Assembly: GCA_964593065.1 (NCBI GenBank)
Contig: CAZQGO010000033.1
Location: 1-20,242 of the forward strand
Length of the DNA stretch: 20,242 bases
Origin: CAZQGO01 sp964593065
GTDB lineage: Bacteria; Oederibacteriota; JAAXVQ01
Reading direction: 5' to 3'
Below, piece after piece: positions 7,684 through 16,000 of the stretch. The notes under the pieces are model-generated. The model saw only the letters and a program-made list of their open reading frames with translations. It was not told the origin of the DNA and did not search any database. The position numbers and the translations under genes are program-made. Position 1 is the first letter of the stretch, and each line of letters begins with the position of its first letter.

Positions 7684-7833
7684 ATGTCCAACGTCAGCTC
7701 CGAAGTCATCCGGAAAGAATCAAGCACAACCATGGTTGTGAAAAACCGCTGGGAATTCTCAGAGGGCATGATATTCGGCTGCCTGCTCCTGCTGGGCTTA
7801 GGCAGCCTGATCTTTGTACTGATCGCCACCTAG
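7684..7833 (+). CDS. Single-span membrane microprotein, 49 residues, hypothetical
   Basis: Below the usual length cut-off. A polar N-terminal half (MSNVSSEVIRKESSTTMVVK) is followed by NRWEFSEGMIFG and one hydrophobic helix, CLLLLGLGSLIFVLIAT, that ends at the stop. AGGTGA (7672-7677) sits six bases before the ATG. The downstream half is GC-rich, like real genes here, while the leader is AT-rich. The topology suggests a tail-anchored or N-in small inner-membrane protein. It stands alone on its strand between the AbiE operon (divergent) and the glucoamylase (convergent). I recognise no family and its function is unknown. Confidence 0.6.
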   Translation: MSNVSSEVIRKESSTTMVVKNRWEFSEGMIFGCLLLLGLGSLIFVLIAT

Positions 7834-7915
7834 TTCTCTTCCGGGCCCAAATACGGTTTGTGGCCGACAAGAGGACCGTCCCCGGGGATACAGCCGCAAT
7901 CAATGCCCGCACACT

Positions 7916-9940
7916 TCACATCTCGCCCAGTTTTGGAAAAATCTCGTTGACGCTGTGTTTTTTCGGCTGCTGGCAGGTGGGGCAGGTCTGCAGATAGGAC
8001 TGCCGAGACAAATACTCACGGACCGTGGCGATCAGGGTGGCATGGCTCCAGGTTAAAGGGGAAACCGAGAGCGCTGCGTTGGAATACGGGTGAACTTGCT
8101 CGGCCAACACGCCGCTGGGCAAGGCGTGCGCGGCCGTCCATTCCAGAAGTTCCAAGGCGGGCTGCAAATCGACGGGTTTCTTGGCGCGCGCGATATGATA
8201 CTGCGCAAGCCACAGGGTGCAGATAAACCAGGGATTGCCTGGAACATCCTGGCTGGCGCGGTAATAATAGTCGTTTTCATATCGCGCCAGGCCGCCCACC
8301 TTTGTCCGGCACCACAAGCGGTCATGAACCTGCTGCAGAGTACCGACCACTCTTTCGTCATCCGCCGGAAAAACTCCAAAAGCGCATACCGCGTGCAGAC
8401 TCGCATCCAGCGTGAGGTCCCATTCCGGGGTCCCGTCGGGCTTGAAATTGACCATGCGGGCAAAGCGCTTTTCCTGCGGGCGGTAAAGCAGCTCCCCCAG
8501 GGCGGTCCGGATTTCCTCCGCTCCCCGGAGGTACTGCTCGGAAAGTTCTTTTTCACCGAAGGCCTCGGTGAAATCGGCGGCGGCCTTCAGCCCGGCATAG
8601 ACCGCGCTGGCCGTGAAGGTGAGAACGCCGCGGCGTTCCTCCCAGAGATCGTAACTGGGCAGAGGCAGGCCGGTGCGGGCGTCCCGGTAGCGCATGAGAA
8701 AATCCGCGGCATTCTTCACCAGGGGTTTGTACAAGGGTTTTATGAACTCGATGTCCCGGTTGCGCCGGAAATGATGCCATAAGGCCCAGATGACCAGCGC
8801 GGTCTCATCCTCCTGAATGGGCAATTCCCCGGGCGCGGGCTGCACCCAGGGATGCCAGGAGCTGCCGGGGTCCCCGTTCGGGGTGTATTTGTGGAGAAAA
8901 TACCCCTCCGGCCTGATGATCCGGGCGCAAAATTCGAAATAGTTTCTCGCCAGCCCGGCGTATCCGGCCGCGTCCAGCGCGTAGGCCGTCAGGGAACCGT
9001 CGCGCGGCCACACATAGCTGTAGGTGTCCCGGTTGAAATGCATGACGTCGGAGTCGTTGGCGGCCAAAATCCCGCCGCGGTTGTCGATTTGGGTGCGGCC
9101 GATGAGCAGGCTCCGCTTGTACAGGCGGAAGATCGCGGGCGGCAGGGAGGCGTGGGTCAATGGTCCCTTGTTGACCCATAGACGCCAATAATCCCGCGTC
9201 CGGCGCAAAATGATCTCCGGGGTTTTTCCCAGGACGAGCTGATTCAGCCGGCTGACTTCCTCCCAGGACTGGCCCACGCAAATCCAGTAAAAAAGAGTCT
9301 CACGCGCGCCGGCCGGCAGGGAAAGGTGCAAGGCGGCGACGGAGTCCACCGAGCCCTGGGCGATCGGGTTTTGCCCCAGCACCCCGTCTTCGGCGTCCCG
9401 CCAGGTGCCCTGGGTCTGGGGCTTGTCCTTGTTGCCCGTGGCATAATCGGCGATGCCCGCCGTTTCGCCCAGACGGGCGTTGATTAAAAAATATCGTTCT
9501 CCCTTGTAATGCAGCAGGCCTTTGACTTCGGGACGGTAGGCGGCCGTGTCCCCGATGTCATTCCCATAGATGGAAAAATCGTGATGAAAGAAAACCCTGA
9601 GTTCCTTGGCTTTGTCCCCTGCGTTCTCGAGCCGCAGGCGCCGCAGATAAAGATTTTCATGAAAATCCACCAGGTCGTTCACGAACAGGCGCAGGCCGAG
9701 CTCTCGGTTTTCCAGCGCGACGTCGGTCACCAAGGTGTCTTCCAGGTAGTTCAGCCGCCGTTCCCAGCCGTCCCCCCCGATCCAGCTGAATTTTCCGTCG
9801 GCCCAGACCCCGAAGCGGAAGGCCGCGCCCGCCGTGTGGTTCTCCTGGCCGACGTAGGGATAATACAGCTCGCGCAGGTTGTAGTTCGGATCAAACGCGA
9901 TCAGCAGGTTGCCATTTCCAATGGGCAAATCCCGTGGCAT
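7916..9940 (-). CDS. GH15 glucoamylase / glucodextranase-type glycoside hydrolase
   Basis: A 674-residue family 15 glycoside hydrolase that releases glucose from alpha-glucans or trehalose-type substrates by inversion. The N-terminal beta-sandwich opens with LPIGNGNLLIAFDPNYNLRELYYPYVG; the catalytic (alpha/alpha)6 barrel starts near 280. RDTYSYVWPRDGSLTAYAL and QEDETALVIWAL are typical. The general acid is E434 in DLWEE and the general base E614 in AEQVHPYS. No signal peptide is present, so it is cytoplasmic, consistent with storage glycogen or imported oligosaccharides. The ATG at 9940 is chosen because AAGGA lies eight bases upstream; an ATG three codons earlier abuts that site. The tail has an unusual Cys pair, QTCPTCQQPKK. 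Confidence 0.92.
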   Translation of the reverse strand: MPRDLPIGNGNLLIAFDPNYNLRELYYPYVGQENHTAGAAFRFGVWADGKFSWIGGDGWERRLNYLEDTLVTDVALENRELGLRLFVNDLVDFHENLYLRRLRLENAGDKAKELRVFFHHDFSIYGNDIGDTAAYRPEVKGLLHYKGERYFLINARLGETAGIADYATGNKDKPQTQGTWRDAEDGVLGQNPIAQGSVDSVAALHLSLPAGARETLFYWICVGQSWEEVSRLNQLVLGKTPEIILRRTRDYWRLWVNKGPLTHASLPPAIFRLYKRSLLIGRTQIDNRGGILAANDSDVMHFNRDTYSYVWPRDGSLTAYALDAAGYAGLARNYFEFCARIIRPEGYFLHKYTPNGDPGSSWHPWVQPAPGELPIQEDETALVIWALWHHFRRNRDIEFIKPLYKPLVKNAADFLMRYRDARTGLPLPSYDLWEERRGVLTFTASAVYAGLKAAADFTEAFGEKELSEQYLRGAEEIRTALGELLYRPQEKRFARMVNFKPDGTPEWDLTLDASLHAVCAFGVFPADDERVVGTLQQVHDRLWCRTKVGGLARYENDYYYRASQDVPGNPWFICTLWLAQYHIARAKKPVDLQPALELLEWTAAHALPSGVLAEQVHPYSNAALSVSPLTWSHATLIATVREYLSRQSYLQTCPTCQQPKKHSVNEIFPKLGEM

Positions 9941-9982
9941 GGCCGGCATCCTTTCTCGGCGGATCTCGGAACGGCAGAGAGA

Positions 9983-10011
9983 ATTGTAAGAGCCCAGCCG
10001 GCTTTCCACAA
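9983..10011 (-). promoter_or_regulatory. Candidate promoter for the GH15 gene
   Basis: Read on the minus strand: TTGTGG (complement of 10006-10011), a 17-base spacer, then TACAAT (complement of 9983-9988), five of six matching the -10 consensus. The leader to the GH15 start would be about 36 bases. The -35 is weak. It lies in the 188-base divergent spacer shared with the Mth938-domain gene. Confidence 0.45.
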
Positions 10012-10128
10012 CCAATATTTTCGAACTTCCGGATGCGGGCGTCAGGACCGGTTAGAAATATCTGGCGTTTGCGGGCACGCGGAGATAAGATGCGCTCAAT
10101 GAAGTTTGCTGCCGGAGGTGATGAAGCC

Positions 10129-10473
10129 ATGCGCATCCGGTCTTATGTTTTCGGGAAAATCGTCATTGGCGGCAATCCGTACGTCTCGGACGTGATTGTT
10201 TTTCCGGACCGTGTCCTATGCCCCTGGCGGCGCCGGGAAGGACACCGCTTGCAGTCCGAGGATTTGCGTGAAGTCCTTGGGTTGGAAATCCAGCCGGAAA
10301 TCCTGATCCTCGGCACGGGGTACTTCGGGGCCATGACCGTGCCCGCGGAGGTGCTGCGGGAACTGCACGACCGCCGGATTACCGCCGTGGTCGCCCGGAC
10401 CCCCGCAGCCGTCGAAAAATTCAATGCCGCCGCAGGCCCGGGGGTGGTTGCAGCTCTCCACCTGACGTGTTAA
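10129..10473 (+). CDS. Mth938-domain (DUF498) protein
   Basis: A 114-residue soluble protein. It begins MRIRSYVFGKIVIGGNPYVSD, continues with VIVFPDRVLCPWRRREGH, then EILILGTGYFG, and ends with a helix-strand RRITAVVARTPAAVEKFN. This layout, with its G-T-G turn after a buried strand, is that of the Mth938-like fold (also in human AAMDC/NDUFAF3). The biochemical role in bacteria is unknown. GGAGGTG (10114-10120) precedes the ATG at 10129 by eight bases, so longer upstream starts are rejected. It is followed 56 bases later by the MgtC-type gene on the same strand. Confidence 0.85.
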   Translation: MRIRSYVFGKIVIGGNPYVSDVIVFPDRVLCPWRRREGHRLQSEDLREVLGLEIQPEILILGTGYFGAMTVPAEVLRELHDRRITAVVARTPAAVEKFNAAAGPGVVAALHLTC

Positions 10474-10529
10474 AATGCCACACGACTCGTCGCCTCGCGA
10501 CCGATTCTTTTTTTGAAAGGACCTTGAAC

Positions 10530-10994
10530 ATGTCCATATCCATATTGCCGTGGGGAGAAATGCTGGGCCGGCTGGCCCTGGCGGTGGTGCTGGGATCCCT
10601 GATCGGGTGGAACCGCGAAAAGGCCCAGAAACCCGCCGGTATGAAAACCCATATGCTGGTCTGCTTGGGCTCGGCTTTGATCATGATGGTTTCCGTGGAC
10701 ATTTTCCTGCGGTATGTGGGGCAAAGCCACAGCATCGACCCGGGACGCATCGCCGCCCAGGTGGTCACGGGCATCGGCTTTCTCGGAGCCGGCACCATTA
10801 TTCACGCCGAGGGGGGGTTGGTGCACGGCCTCACCACCGCGGCCTCGATTTGGACCACAGCCGGGATCGGCCTGGCCTGCGGGGCGGGTTTTTATTTCCT
10901 GGCCGTCGCGGCCGCGCTGCTGGCGGTGGGGGGGCTGGCCCTGATGAATCGGTTTTTTTTCGCGGCGAAGAAAAAAACCTCTAAAAAGGAATAA
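10530..10994 (+). CDS. MgtC/SapB family membrane protein, short form
   Basis: A 154-residue integral membrane protein with four to five helices. MgtC/SapB hallmarks are present: G22-x3-G26 with R29-E30, AGMKTH (36-41), an Asp in the second or third helix (D57), GIGFLGAG (81-88) and GLTTAASIW (100-108). It stops after a last helix with a Lys-rich tail (AAKKKTSKKE), so the C-terminal ACT-like domain of virulence-type MgtC is absent. Family members are linked to low magnesium growth and inhibition of F-type ATPase in pathogens; the short forms are broadly distributed and mostly uncharacterised. GAAAGGA precedes the ATG. It ends tail-to-tail with lgt, four bases apart, with no visible terminator. 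Confidence 0.88.
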   Translation: MSISILPWGEMLGRLALAVVLGSLIGWNREKAQKPAGMKTHMLVCLGSALIMMVSVDIFLRYVGQSHSIDPGRIAAQVVTGIGFLGAGTIIHAEGGLVHGLTTAASIWTTAGIGLACGAGFYFLAVAAALLAVGGLALMNRFFFAAKKKTSKKE

Positions 10995-10998
10995 GCCT

Positions 10999-11826
10999 TC
11001 AACGTCCCGTTTCGCGCCGGGTGAAGGAATACCAAAGGAATAATACGCCCAGCGCCAGCAGGAAGAGGCTGTAGAAGATGCCGCGGCTCATGCCGAGGAT
11101 CAAGCCCGCGTCCGGTTCCCGAAATTGTTCCCCCAGAATCCGCAGCAGCGCATACAGAATCAAAAACTCTCCCGACATTCGACCTGGCCGCGTGCGGGCC
11201 GGAGTGCGCCAGAAGCGCCACTGGGTGTAGGCCAGAAGAATCAGTCCTTCGAACGCCGCCTCGTAAAGCTGGGAGGGATGACGCGGCTGAATCTGGTCCA
11301 GCGGAGTCCCCGGCGGTGCGCTTAAGGGAAATATCACGGCCCAGGGCGAGGTTGAGATCTTTCCCCACAATTCGCCGTTGATGAAGTTGGCGATGCGCAC
11401 CAGAAAAAAACCGGGCGGCGTCAAGAGGCACAGGACGTCGCTCAAGCGCAGGAAGGGCAGGCGGAAGCGCAGAGACAGCCAGGCGGTGGCGATGATCACG
11501 CCTGCGAACCCCCCGTGGCTGGACATGCCGCCTTCCCAGACCCTGAAAATCATGAGCGGATCCTGCCAAATCCTCGGGAAGGCGTACAGCAGCACGTATC
11601 CCAGGCGCCCGCCGATCAGCACGCCTAAAACCCAGGCCAGGATGGCCGTGGCCTCCTGTTCCGCATTGAACGGCGAAACCTTGCGGACGCGCATCAATCG
11701 CAGCAGCCCCATGCCGGCCAGAAAGGACAGAACGTAAGCCATGCCGTAAAAACGAATCCCGAAGTCTCCGTGGATATGGAGGAGAATGGGATCCAGATTA
11801 TTCACCCAATGCCCGCTGATGACCAA
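10999..11826 (-). CDS. lgt: Prolipoprotein diacylglyceryl transferase
   Basis: A 275-residue inner-membrane enzyme that moves diacylglycerol from phosphatidylglycerol onto the lipobox cysteine of prolipoproteins, the first step of lipoprotein maturation. About seven hydrophobic helices are visible. Signature regions: IRFYGMAYVLSFL near 24, GGRLGYVL (72-79), SHGGFAG with H104, and VRIANFINGELWG (143-155). The usual first Gly of the PROSITE pattern (G-R-x-[GA]-N-F) is Val here, while R144, N147 and E152 are kept. No ATG is available near the expected N-terminus; I chose TTG at 11826 because GGAAAG lies six bases upstream and the protein then begins at normal family length. A TTG 14 codons earlier is possible. 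Confidence 0.92.
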   Translation of the reverse strand: MVISGHWVNNLDPILLHIHGDFGIRFYGMAYVLSFLAGMGLLRLMRVRKVSPFNAEQEATAILAWVLGVLIGGRLGYVLLYAFPRIWQDPLMIFRVWEGGMSSHGGFAGVIIATAWLSLRFRLPFLRLSDVLCLLTPPGFFLVRIANFINGELWGKISTSPWAVIFPLSAPPGTPLDQIQPRHPSQLYEAAFEGLILLAYTQWRFWRTPARTRPGRMSGEFLILYALLRILGEQFREPDAGLILGMSRGIFYSLFLLALGVLFLWYSFTRRETGR

Positions 11827-11875
11827 GGCTTTCTTTCCTTCCTTTCCACCTGCCTCGCCAGGCGCCAAGGGCGCG

Positions 11876-11889
11876 GCCGGGATCCCGGC
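11876..11889. promoter_or_regulatory. 14-bp perfect palindrome upstream of lgt
   Basis: GCCGGGATCCCGGC is a complete palindrome lying between the lgt start and the divergent promoter pair. It could be a repressor site or a leader hairpin. Nothing else supports a function. Confidence 0.25.
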
Positions 11890-11897
11890 AAATCGTT

Positions 11898-11926
11898 TTG
11901 CAAATTGGTTTCAGGACAGGTATATT
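11898..11926 (+). promoter_or_regulatory. Candidate promoter for the exodeoxyribonuclease III unit
   Basis: TTGCAA (11898-11903), a 17-base spacer and TATATT (11921-11926). Transcription would start near 11933, leaving a leader of about 190 bases before the nuclease gene. This leader contains a well-initiated 39-codon ORF. Confidence 0.55.
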
Positions 11927-11931
11927 AGGTC

Positions 11932-11961
11932 ATTATACGGGTTCACCCGCGATTCGCGGAA
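11932..11961 (-). promoter_or_regulatory. Candidate promoter for lgt, overlapping the divergent one
   Basis: On the minus strand a perfect TATAAT (complement of 11932-11937) lies 18 bases after TTCCGC (complement of 11956-11961). Transcription would start near 11925, inside the opposing -10 region, so the two promoters cannot be occupied freely at the same time. Confidence 0.4.
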
Positions 11962-12004
11962 TAATTTTCACCGCCGCCGCACGGCAAGCGCCGGAGGCCG
12001 CATC

Positions 12005-12124
12005 ATGGAAACATCCGCCCAGTCGCCGGTACACCGCCGCACCGGCCGTAACCGCCGGAGAGGCAACACGAGGGGCATCCGCATTCCCGGCCCCGGGTCC
12101 AAAACCACGGGGAAGCGCGCATGA
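12005..12124 (+). CDS. 39-residue Arg-rich leader ORF coupled to exonuclease III
   Basis: A short ORF that starts METSAQSPVHRRTGRNRRRG and is strongly basic throughout. GGAGG (11993-11997) stands seven bases before its ATG, a better ribosome site than that of the following gene. Its stop TGA overlaps the nuclease ATG as ATGA (12121-12124), the usual arrangement for translational coupling. It could be a leader that loads ribosomes for the nuclease, an attenuation peptide, or a small nucleic-acid-binding protein. It resembles no family I know, and GC-rich DNA often yields Arg-rich frames by chance, so coding status rests on the start and overlap signals. Confidence 0.4.
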   Translation: METSAQSPVHRRTGRNRRRGNTRGIRIPGPGSKTTGKRA

Positions 12125-12882
12125 AAATTATTTCCTGGAATGTCAACGGCCTGCGCGCCGTCCTGCAGCGGGGATTTCTGGAATGGTTTCGGTCCGAAAA
12201 TCCGGAGATCCTGTGCCTGCAGGAAACCAAGGCCGAGCCTTCCCAATTGCCGGCGGAGGTGACGGCCCCGGAGCATTACCAGGCCGAGTTCGCCTGGGCT
12301 CAAAAAAAAGGCTATAGCGGCGTCGCCTTGTACAGCCGGGATAAACCCCAATCCGTGCGCATCGGCATGGGCCTGGAAAAATTCGATCGCGAAGGCCGGC
12401 TGATCCTTGCGGAATATCCTGATTTCACCCTGTTGAACGTCTATTTTCCCAACGGAAAAATGTCTCCCGAGCGCTTGGCCTATAAATTGGAATTCTACGA
12501 AACCCTGCTGGGCTTGGTCCGCAAGCTGAAGCGTCAAGGCCACGAGGTGATTCTTACCGGAGACGTGAATACCGCGCATCGTGAAATCGATCTGGCCCGG
12601 CCGCGCGAGAATGCCATGGTTTCCGGTTTTTTGCCCGAAGAACGGGCCTGGATTGACAAACTGTTGCGGAACGGTTTCCTGGACAGTTTCCGCCTCTTCA
12701 ACCGGGAGCCAGGCCAATACACGTGGTGGGATTATCAGACCAGGGCCAGGGAACGGAATGTAGGCTGGAGAATCGACTATTTTTTTATCACTGAAAATCT
12801 CCGGCCCCGGATCAGGTCGGCAGGCATCCTGTCCCAGGTCATGGGCTCGGATCATTGCCCGATCAGCCTGGAGCTCACGTAA
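12121..12882 (+). CDS. xth: Exodeoxyribonuclease III / AP endonuclease
   Basis: A 253-residue EEP-superfamily nuclease acting in base-excision repair: it cuts 5' of abasic sites and degrades 3' ends of duplex DNA. Motifs in order: MKIISWNVNGLRA (N7), LCLQETKAE (metal ligand E35), TGDVNTAHREIDLA (D148, N150), TWWDYQTRARERNVGWRIDYFF, and the C-terminal GSDHCPI with the D244-H245 catalytic pair. Length and motif order match the ExoIII/ExoA group throughout, with nothing missing. The gene is preceded by a coupled 39-codon ORF and a promoter about 200 bases upstream, and its stop codon lies inside a short direct-repeat region. Confidence 0.94.
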   Translation: MKIISWNVNGLRAVLQRGFLEWFRSENPEILCLQETKAEPSQLPAEVTAPEHYQAEFAWAQKKGYSGVALYSRDKPQSVRIGMGLEKFDREGRLILAEYPDFTLLNVYFPNGKMSPERLAYKLEFYETLLGLVRKLKRQGHEVILTGDVNTAHREIDLARPRENAMVSGFLPEERAWIDKLLRNGFLDSFRLFNREPGQYTWWDYQTRARERNVGWRIDYFFITENLRPRIRSAGILSQVMGSDHCPISLELT

Positions 12883-12895
12883 TCATTGCCCGATC
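12851..12895 (+). repeat. 14-bp direct repeat flanking the exonuclease stop codon
   Basis: ATCATTGCCCGATC occurs at 12851-12864, over the catalytic SDHCPI codons, and again exactly at 12882-12895, from the last base of the stop codon. The unit is 31 bases. This looks like a remnant of a local tandem duplication of the gene end. Confidence 0.6.
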
Positions 12896-12955
12896 CGCTT
12901 GCTGCCCAAAGAATCCCGCCTGGTATTCTGCTGGAAACCTTGCTTTTTTTCGAAA

Positions 12956-12984
12956 TTTCCGAAGTGAAATCCGGTCTATTATTA
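12956..12984 (+). promoter_or_regulatory. Weak candidate promoter for the giant gene
   Basis: TTCCGA (12956-12961), 17 bases, TATTAT (12979-12984), within the AT-rich part of the 186-base spacer. The start of transcription would be near 12991, about 78 bases before the ATG. The -10 is good and the -35 poor. Confidence 0.3.
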
Positions 12985-13068
12985 TATGCACCGTACGCTA
13001 TTTGAAGTTTGAAAGCCCGTCGTTTTCTGATAAGGTTATTGAAGGAATTTTCCGGAGGCCTGGGGCCC

Positions 13069-16000
13069 ATGCCGAATCCATGCAAACGTTTCTCGCGGGC
13101 CGTCAATCTTTTCCTCGCCTGGTTGCTTGCAGTGTCTCCCATGTTTCCGGCGCGCGCCTCGGCGGTCCAGCCGGCACCCGGCCCCGGTGCGGCCAGGATT
13201 GCCATTGCCCGCCAATTGATCATCCTCATTCCCGACATTTTCGACTCCCCGCAGAACTGGGATAAAACGGTACGGCGTTTTGTTCAGGGTGGAATTCGCC
13301 CCGAAAACATCATTAACTTGGCGCAACACCCGGATTTCAGTCTCCGGGATGATTTGGCGGTGCAAACCACGCGCCTGGCCTGGATCGTGGAGAAAGAAAG
13401 CGCCAGGCGACAGGGCCGCAAAGCTCATTTGGTGGCCAAGGGGACCGGCGGGTTGGTGGCCCGGGCCTACATCATGCAGGCCGAGCGTACCCGGCCGCAG
13501 GGCGCCCCCGTACTGGATGTGATGGCGCTGGCTGTCCCCCAGCGGGGCAGGAAATGGGCGAAATGGGCCTACCGCCTGTCTCTGCCCTTGCCGCGCGCCG
13601 GGGTCCGTTCGCCCGCTGTCCGTGATCTGGCTCCGGATTCTGACTTCATGCGCAGGTTGAATGCTTTGGGACGCAAAAGAACCGCCCTGTCCCGAGCCGC
13701 AAGGGAATTCCTGAATTCCATCCACAACCAGGCCTGGCAACAGGATCTCCTCGCGCGTTTGAATCGCATGGATGAAATCCGCGTTCAGGTCAGCAGCCAA
13801 GCGGATGTTTTCCTGAACTTTCCCGGCCAGGTGAAATTGGATCCTGCGGACGCCGCCCGGGTTGATGAAATGCTTCAGGCCCGGCGTTCCATCGCCGGAC
13901 TTTACGAACAGGCCGGTGAGAAACTCAATCTTGGGCCTGCAGGCAAAGCGGGTCTGGACCAGGTTGCGGGAAAGTTCGCAGAAACCGCCTCGGAAATGCA
14001 CCGGCAAGTGAAGGGGATCATGGGTCCGGCGGACATTTCCGGGAAAACCTCCCCATCGACCGCCAAAATCCGGAAACTCGAAATGCGTTCTTCCAACCTG
14101 CACGAACGCCTGTTGCAGGAGCAGACGAACCTCTTGAACGACATCCCTGCCAGGGTTGCGCTCGCAGAACCATTGCCGGCATTCGATTCTTCGCAACGCT
14201 TGCTCGGCGGTCTGACGCGGCAATACCGGGATTTGTCCGATGCCTGGAATCAATACCTGCGACTGGGCATGCCGCATCAGGTGGCTCAAGCCTGCGCCGC
14301 GGCCGAGCTGCCGCTGCGCCGGCTGCAGGAGGATTTTCGTTCACACAACGCATTCGCCTCTCTGGAGTCCGCGGCCCTGGATGCGGAGCGCGAAAAAGAT
14401 GCGCTTTGCGATGCCCTGGCGGGCCTGAATCCGTCTCAAAATTATCTGGGGCAGGCGGAGTGGCGAAATTCGGTCAAACAATTGAAATCCCTGAGAATAT
14501 CCGAATCAGCCCGGAATTTGCTGGCCGCCCGCGATCAATATCTGTCCGCCTCCCAAATTCAAGACGCCTGGCACTCCCTGGACCAGGCGCGTTCCGCCTG
14601 GCTCCACGCCGTAAAAACCTATTCTGATGCCCGGGCGGTCATGTCACTGCAAGAACGCCTTGATCAATACCGAAAAACCCTCCGGGCCTTGTCCGCAACC
14701 ATGAAAAACAACCGGCCTGGAAACCGCGATCCGGGGAAGAACATTTTCGCGGACGAGAAATGGCCGTCCTTGGAAGGCCTGATCCCGGATCTCAACCCAT
14801 TCGGACCCGGTAGCGGAGGGGCAAATATCCAATCCGGAACTGTCGTGGATTTGAATCAGGTCAAGGAACGGGCTCTGCGTCTCTTCGCCGCGTATTCCGC
14901 CCAAAGCAAAGCTTTCCAGGCGGCTTTGACGGACAACCCCGAGCTGGCACGGCAGTTCGACCGCAGCGGCTTTTCAGCGTGCTGGGAACGCCGCGAAAGT
15001 CTGAATCCCCTCATCCTGCAAGCCATGGACCAGAACGCAGGCGAACTCCGGACGGCGCTCATGGCCACCGAATCGGGAGGCGCAAACCCGGAACTGACCA
15101 TGTTTGCGGCATCCGCCCGAGCCCGGTTGGATCAAGCCTTGGCGGAAGCGGAGGCGCAAATAAAAACCAGTCCCCTGCCGGCCGTCTTGCGCCAGGCCGA
15201 ACAGATCAGCCGGCGCCTTTCCGATAATTTCCATGCGCTGCCCGAGGAAACCCGGCAGAAGCCGGCGGCTTCCGGCTCCCGGCGGAAGTTGCAGAACTGG
15301 ACGGCCAGGGTGTCCCTCTTAACCCAGGACACGGAGCGCCGCTGGGAAACCATGCGGGAGGGCATCGAGGCGGATTCTCTGAGCAACCTGATCCGGGAGA
15401 TTCAAGCCCGGACGGCAAGCGACACCGGCCATCCGCCTGCAGGGGCGCTGGCTCTCGGGCCATTTGTGAAAACCCTCGCGCTTTCCGAAACTCTGGTGGA
15501 AGCCGCCGGCCTGGAAGAGGCCTTGAAGCGCCAAGCGTCTCAGCAACTCAAAGCCGGCAAGAACTCCGTCCTCCGGACGCACCTGCTCAATCTATCTCGC
15601 TTAAGCCGGGAACGAGCCGACTTGGCGAGCTCCCTGGAAAACCTCGCCGCCTTCGGCATCCAAGAGTTGAAATCCGCCGACCTTTTCAGTTGGTCGGCGC
15701 AAGTGCTGGCTTTGGGGGAACGCCTGGAGACTCCCCGGGATGCCGGCTTATTGCAGGGAAGCCTTGCCGGCCAGGCGGAGTTCCTGCAAACCGCCGGCCG
15801 CCGGTTACATGACTATGCCGATGCTTTTACGCACCGAATTCAAGACTTGGAAAACGGTCTGGATCTTTGTCATGCCGTCGCCGAAATTCGCGATCTTCAA
15901 TATGCCTCCCTGGATGCCCTGTCATTCAGTCTGGCGCAGGCACGCGAAGCCGCCTTGGCCGGCAATTTCACGGCCCAATTATCACGGGTAGAACAAACCC

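Noticed and set aside
7538..7741. 67-codon plus-strand frame in the AT-rich spacer
   Set aside because: TTG start without a ribosome site, runs into the better supported 49-codon ORF in another frame, and has no coherent hydrophobic or domain pattern.
13036..14289. Long minus-strand frame (417 codons) under the giant gene
   Set aside because: Antisense shadow of the plus-strand frame: no ribosome site, poor protein-like composition, and similar shadows recur along the whole GC-rich giant gene (for example 15982-16860 and 17635-18597).
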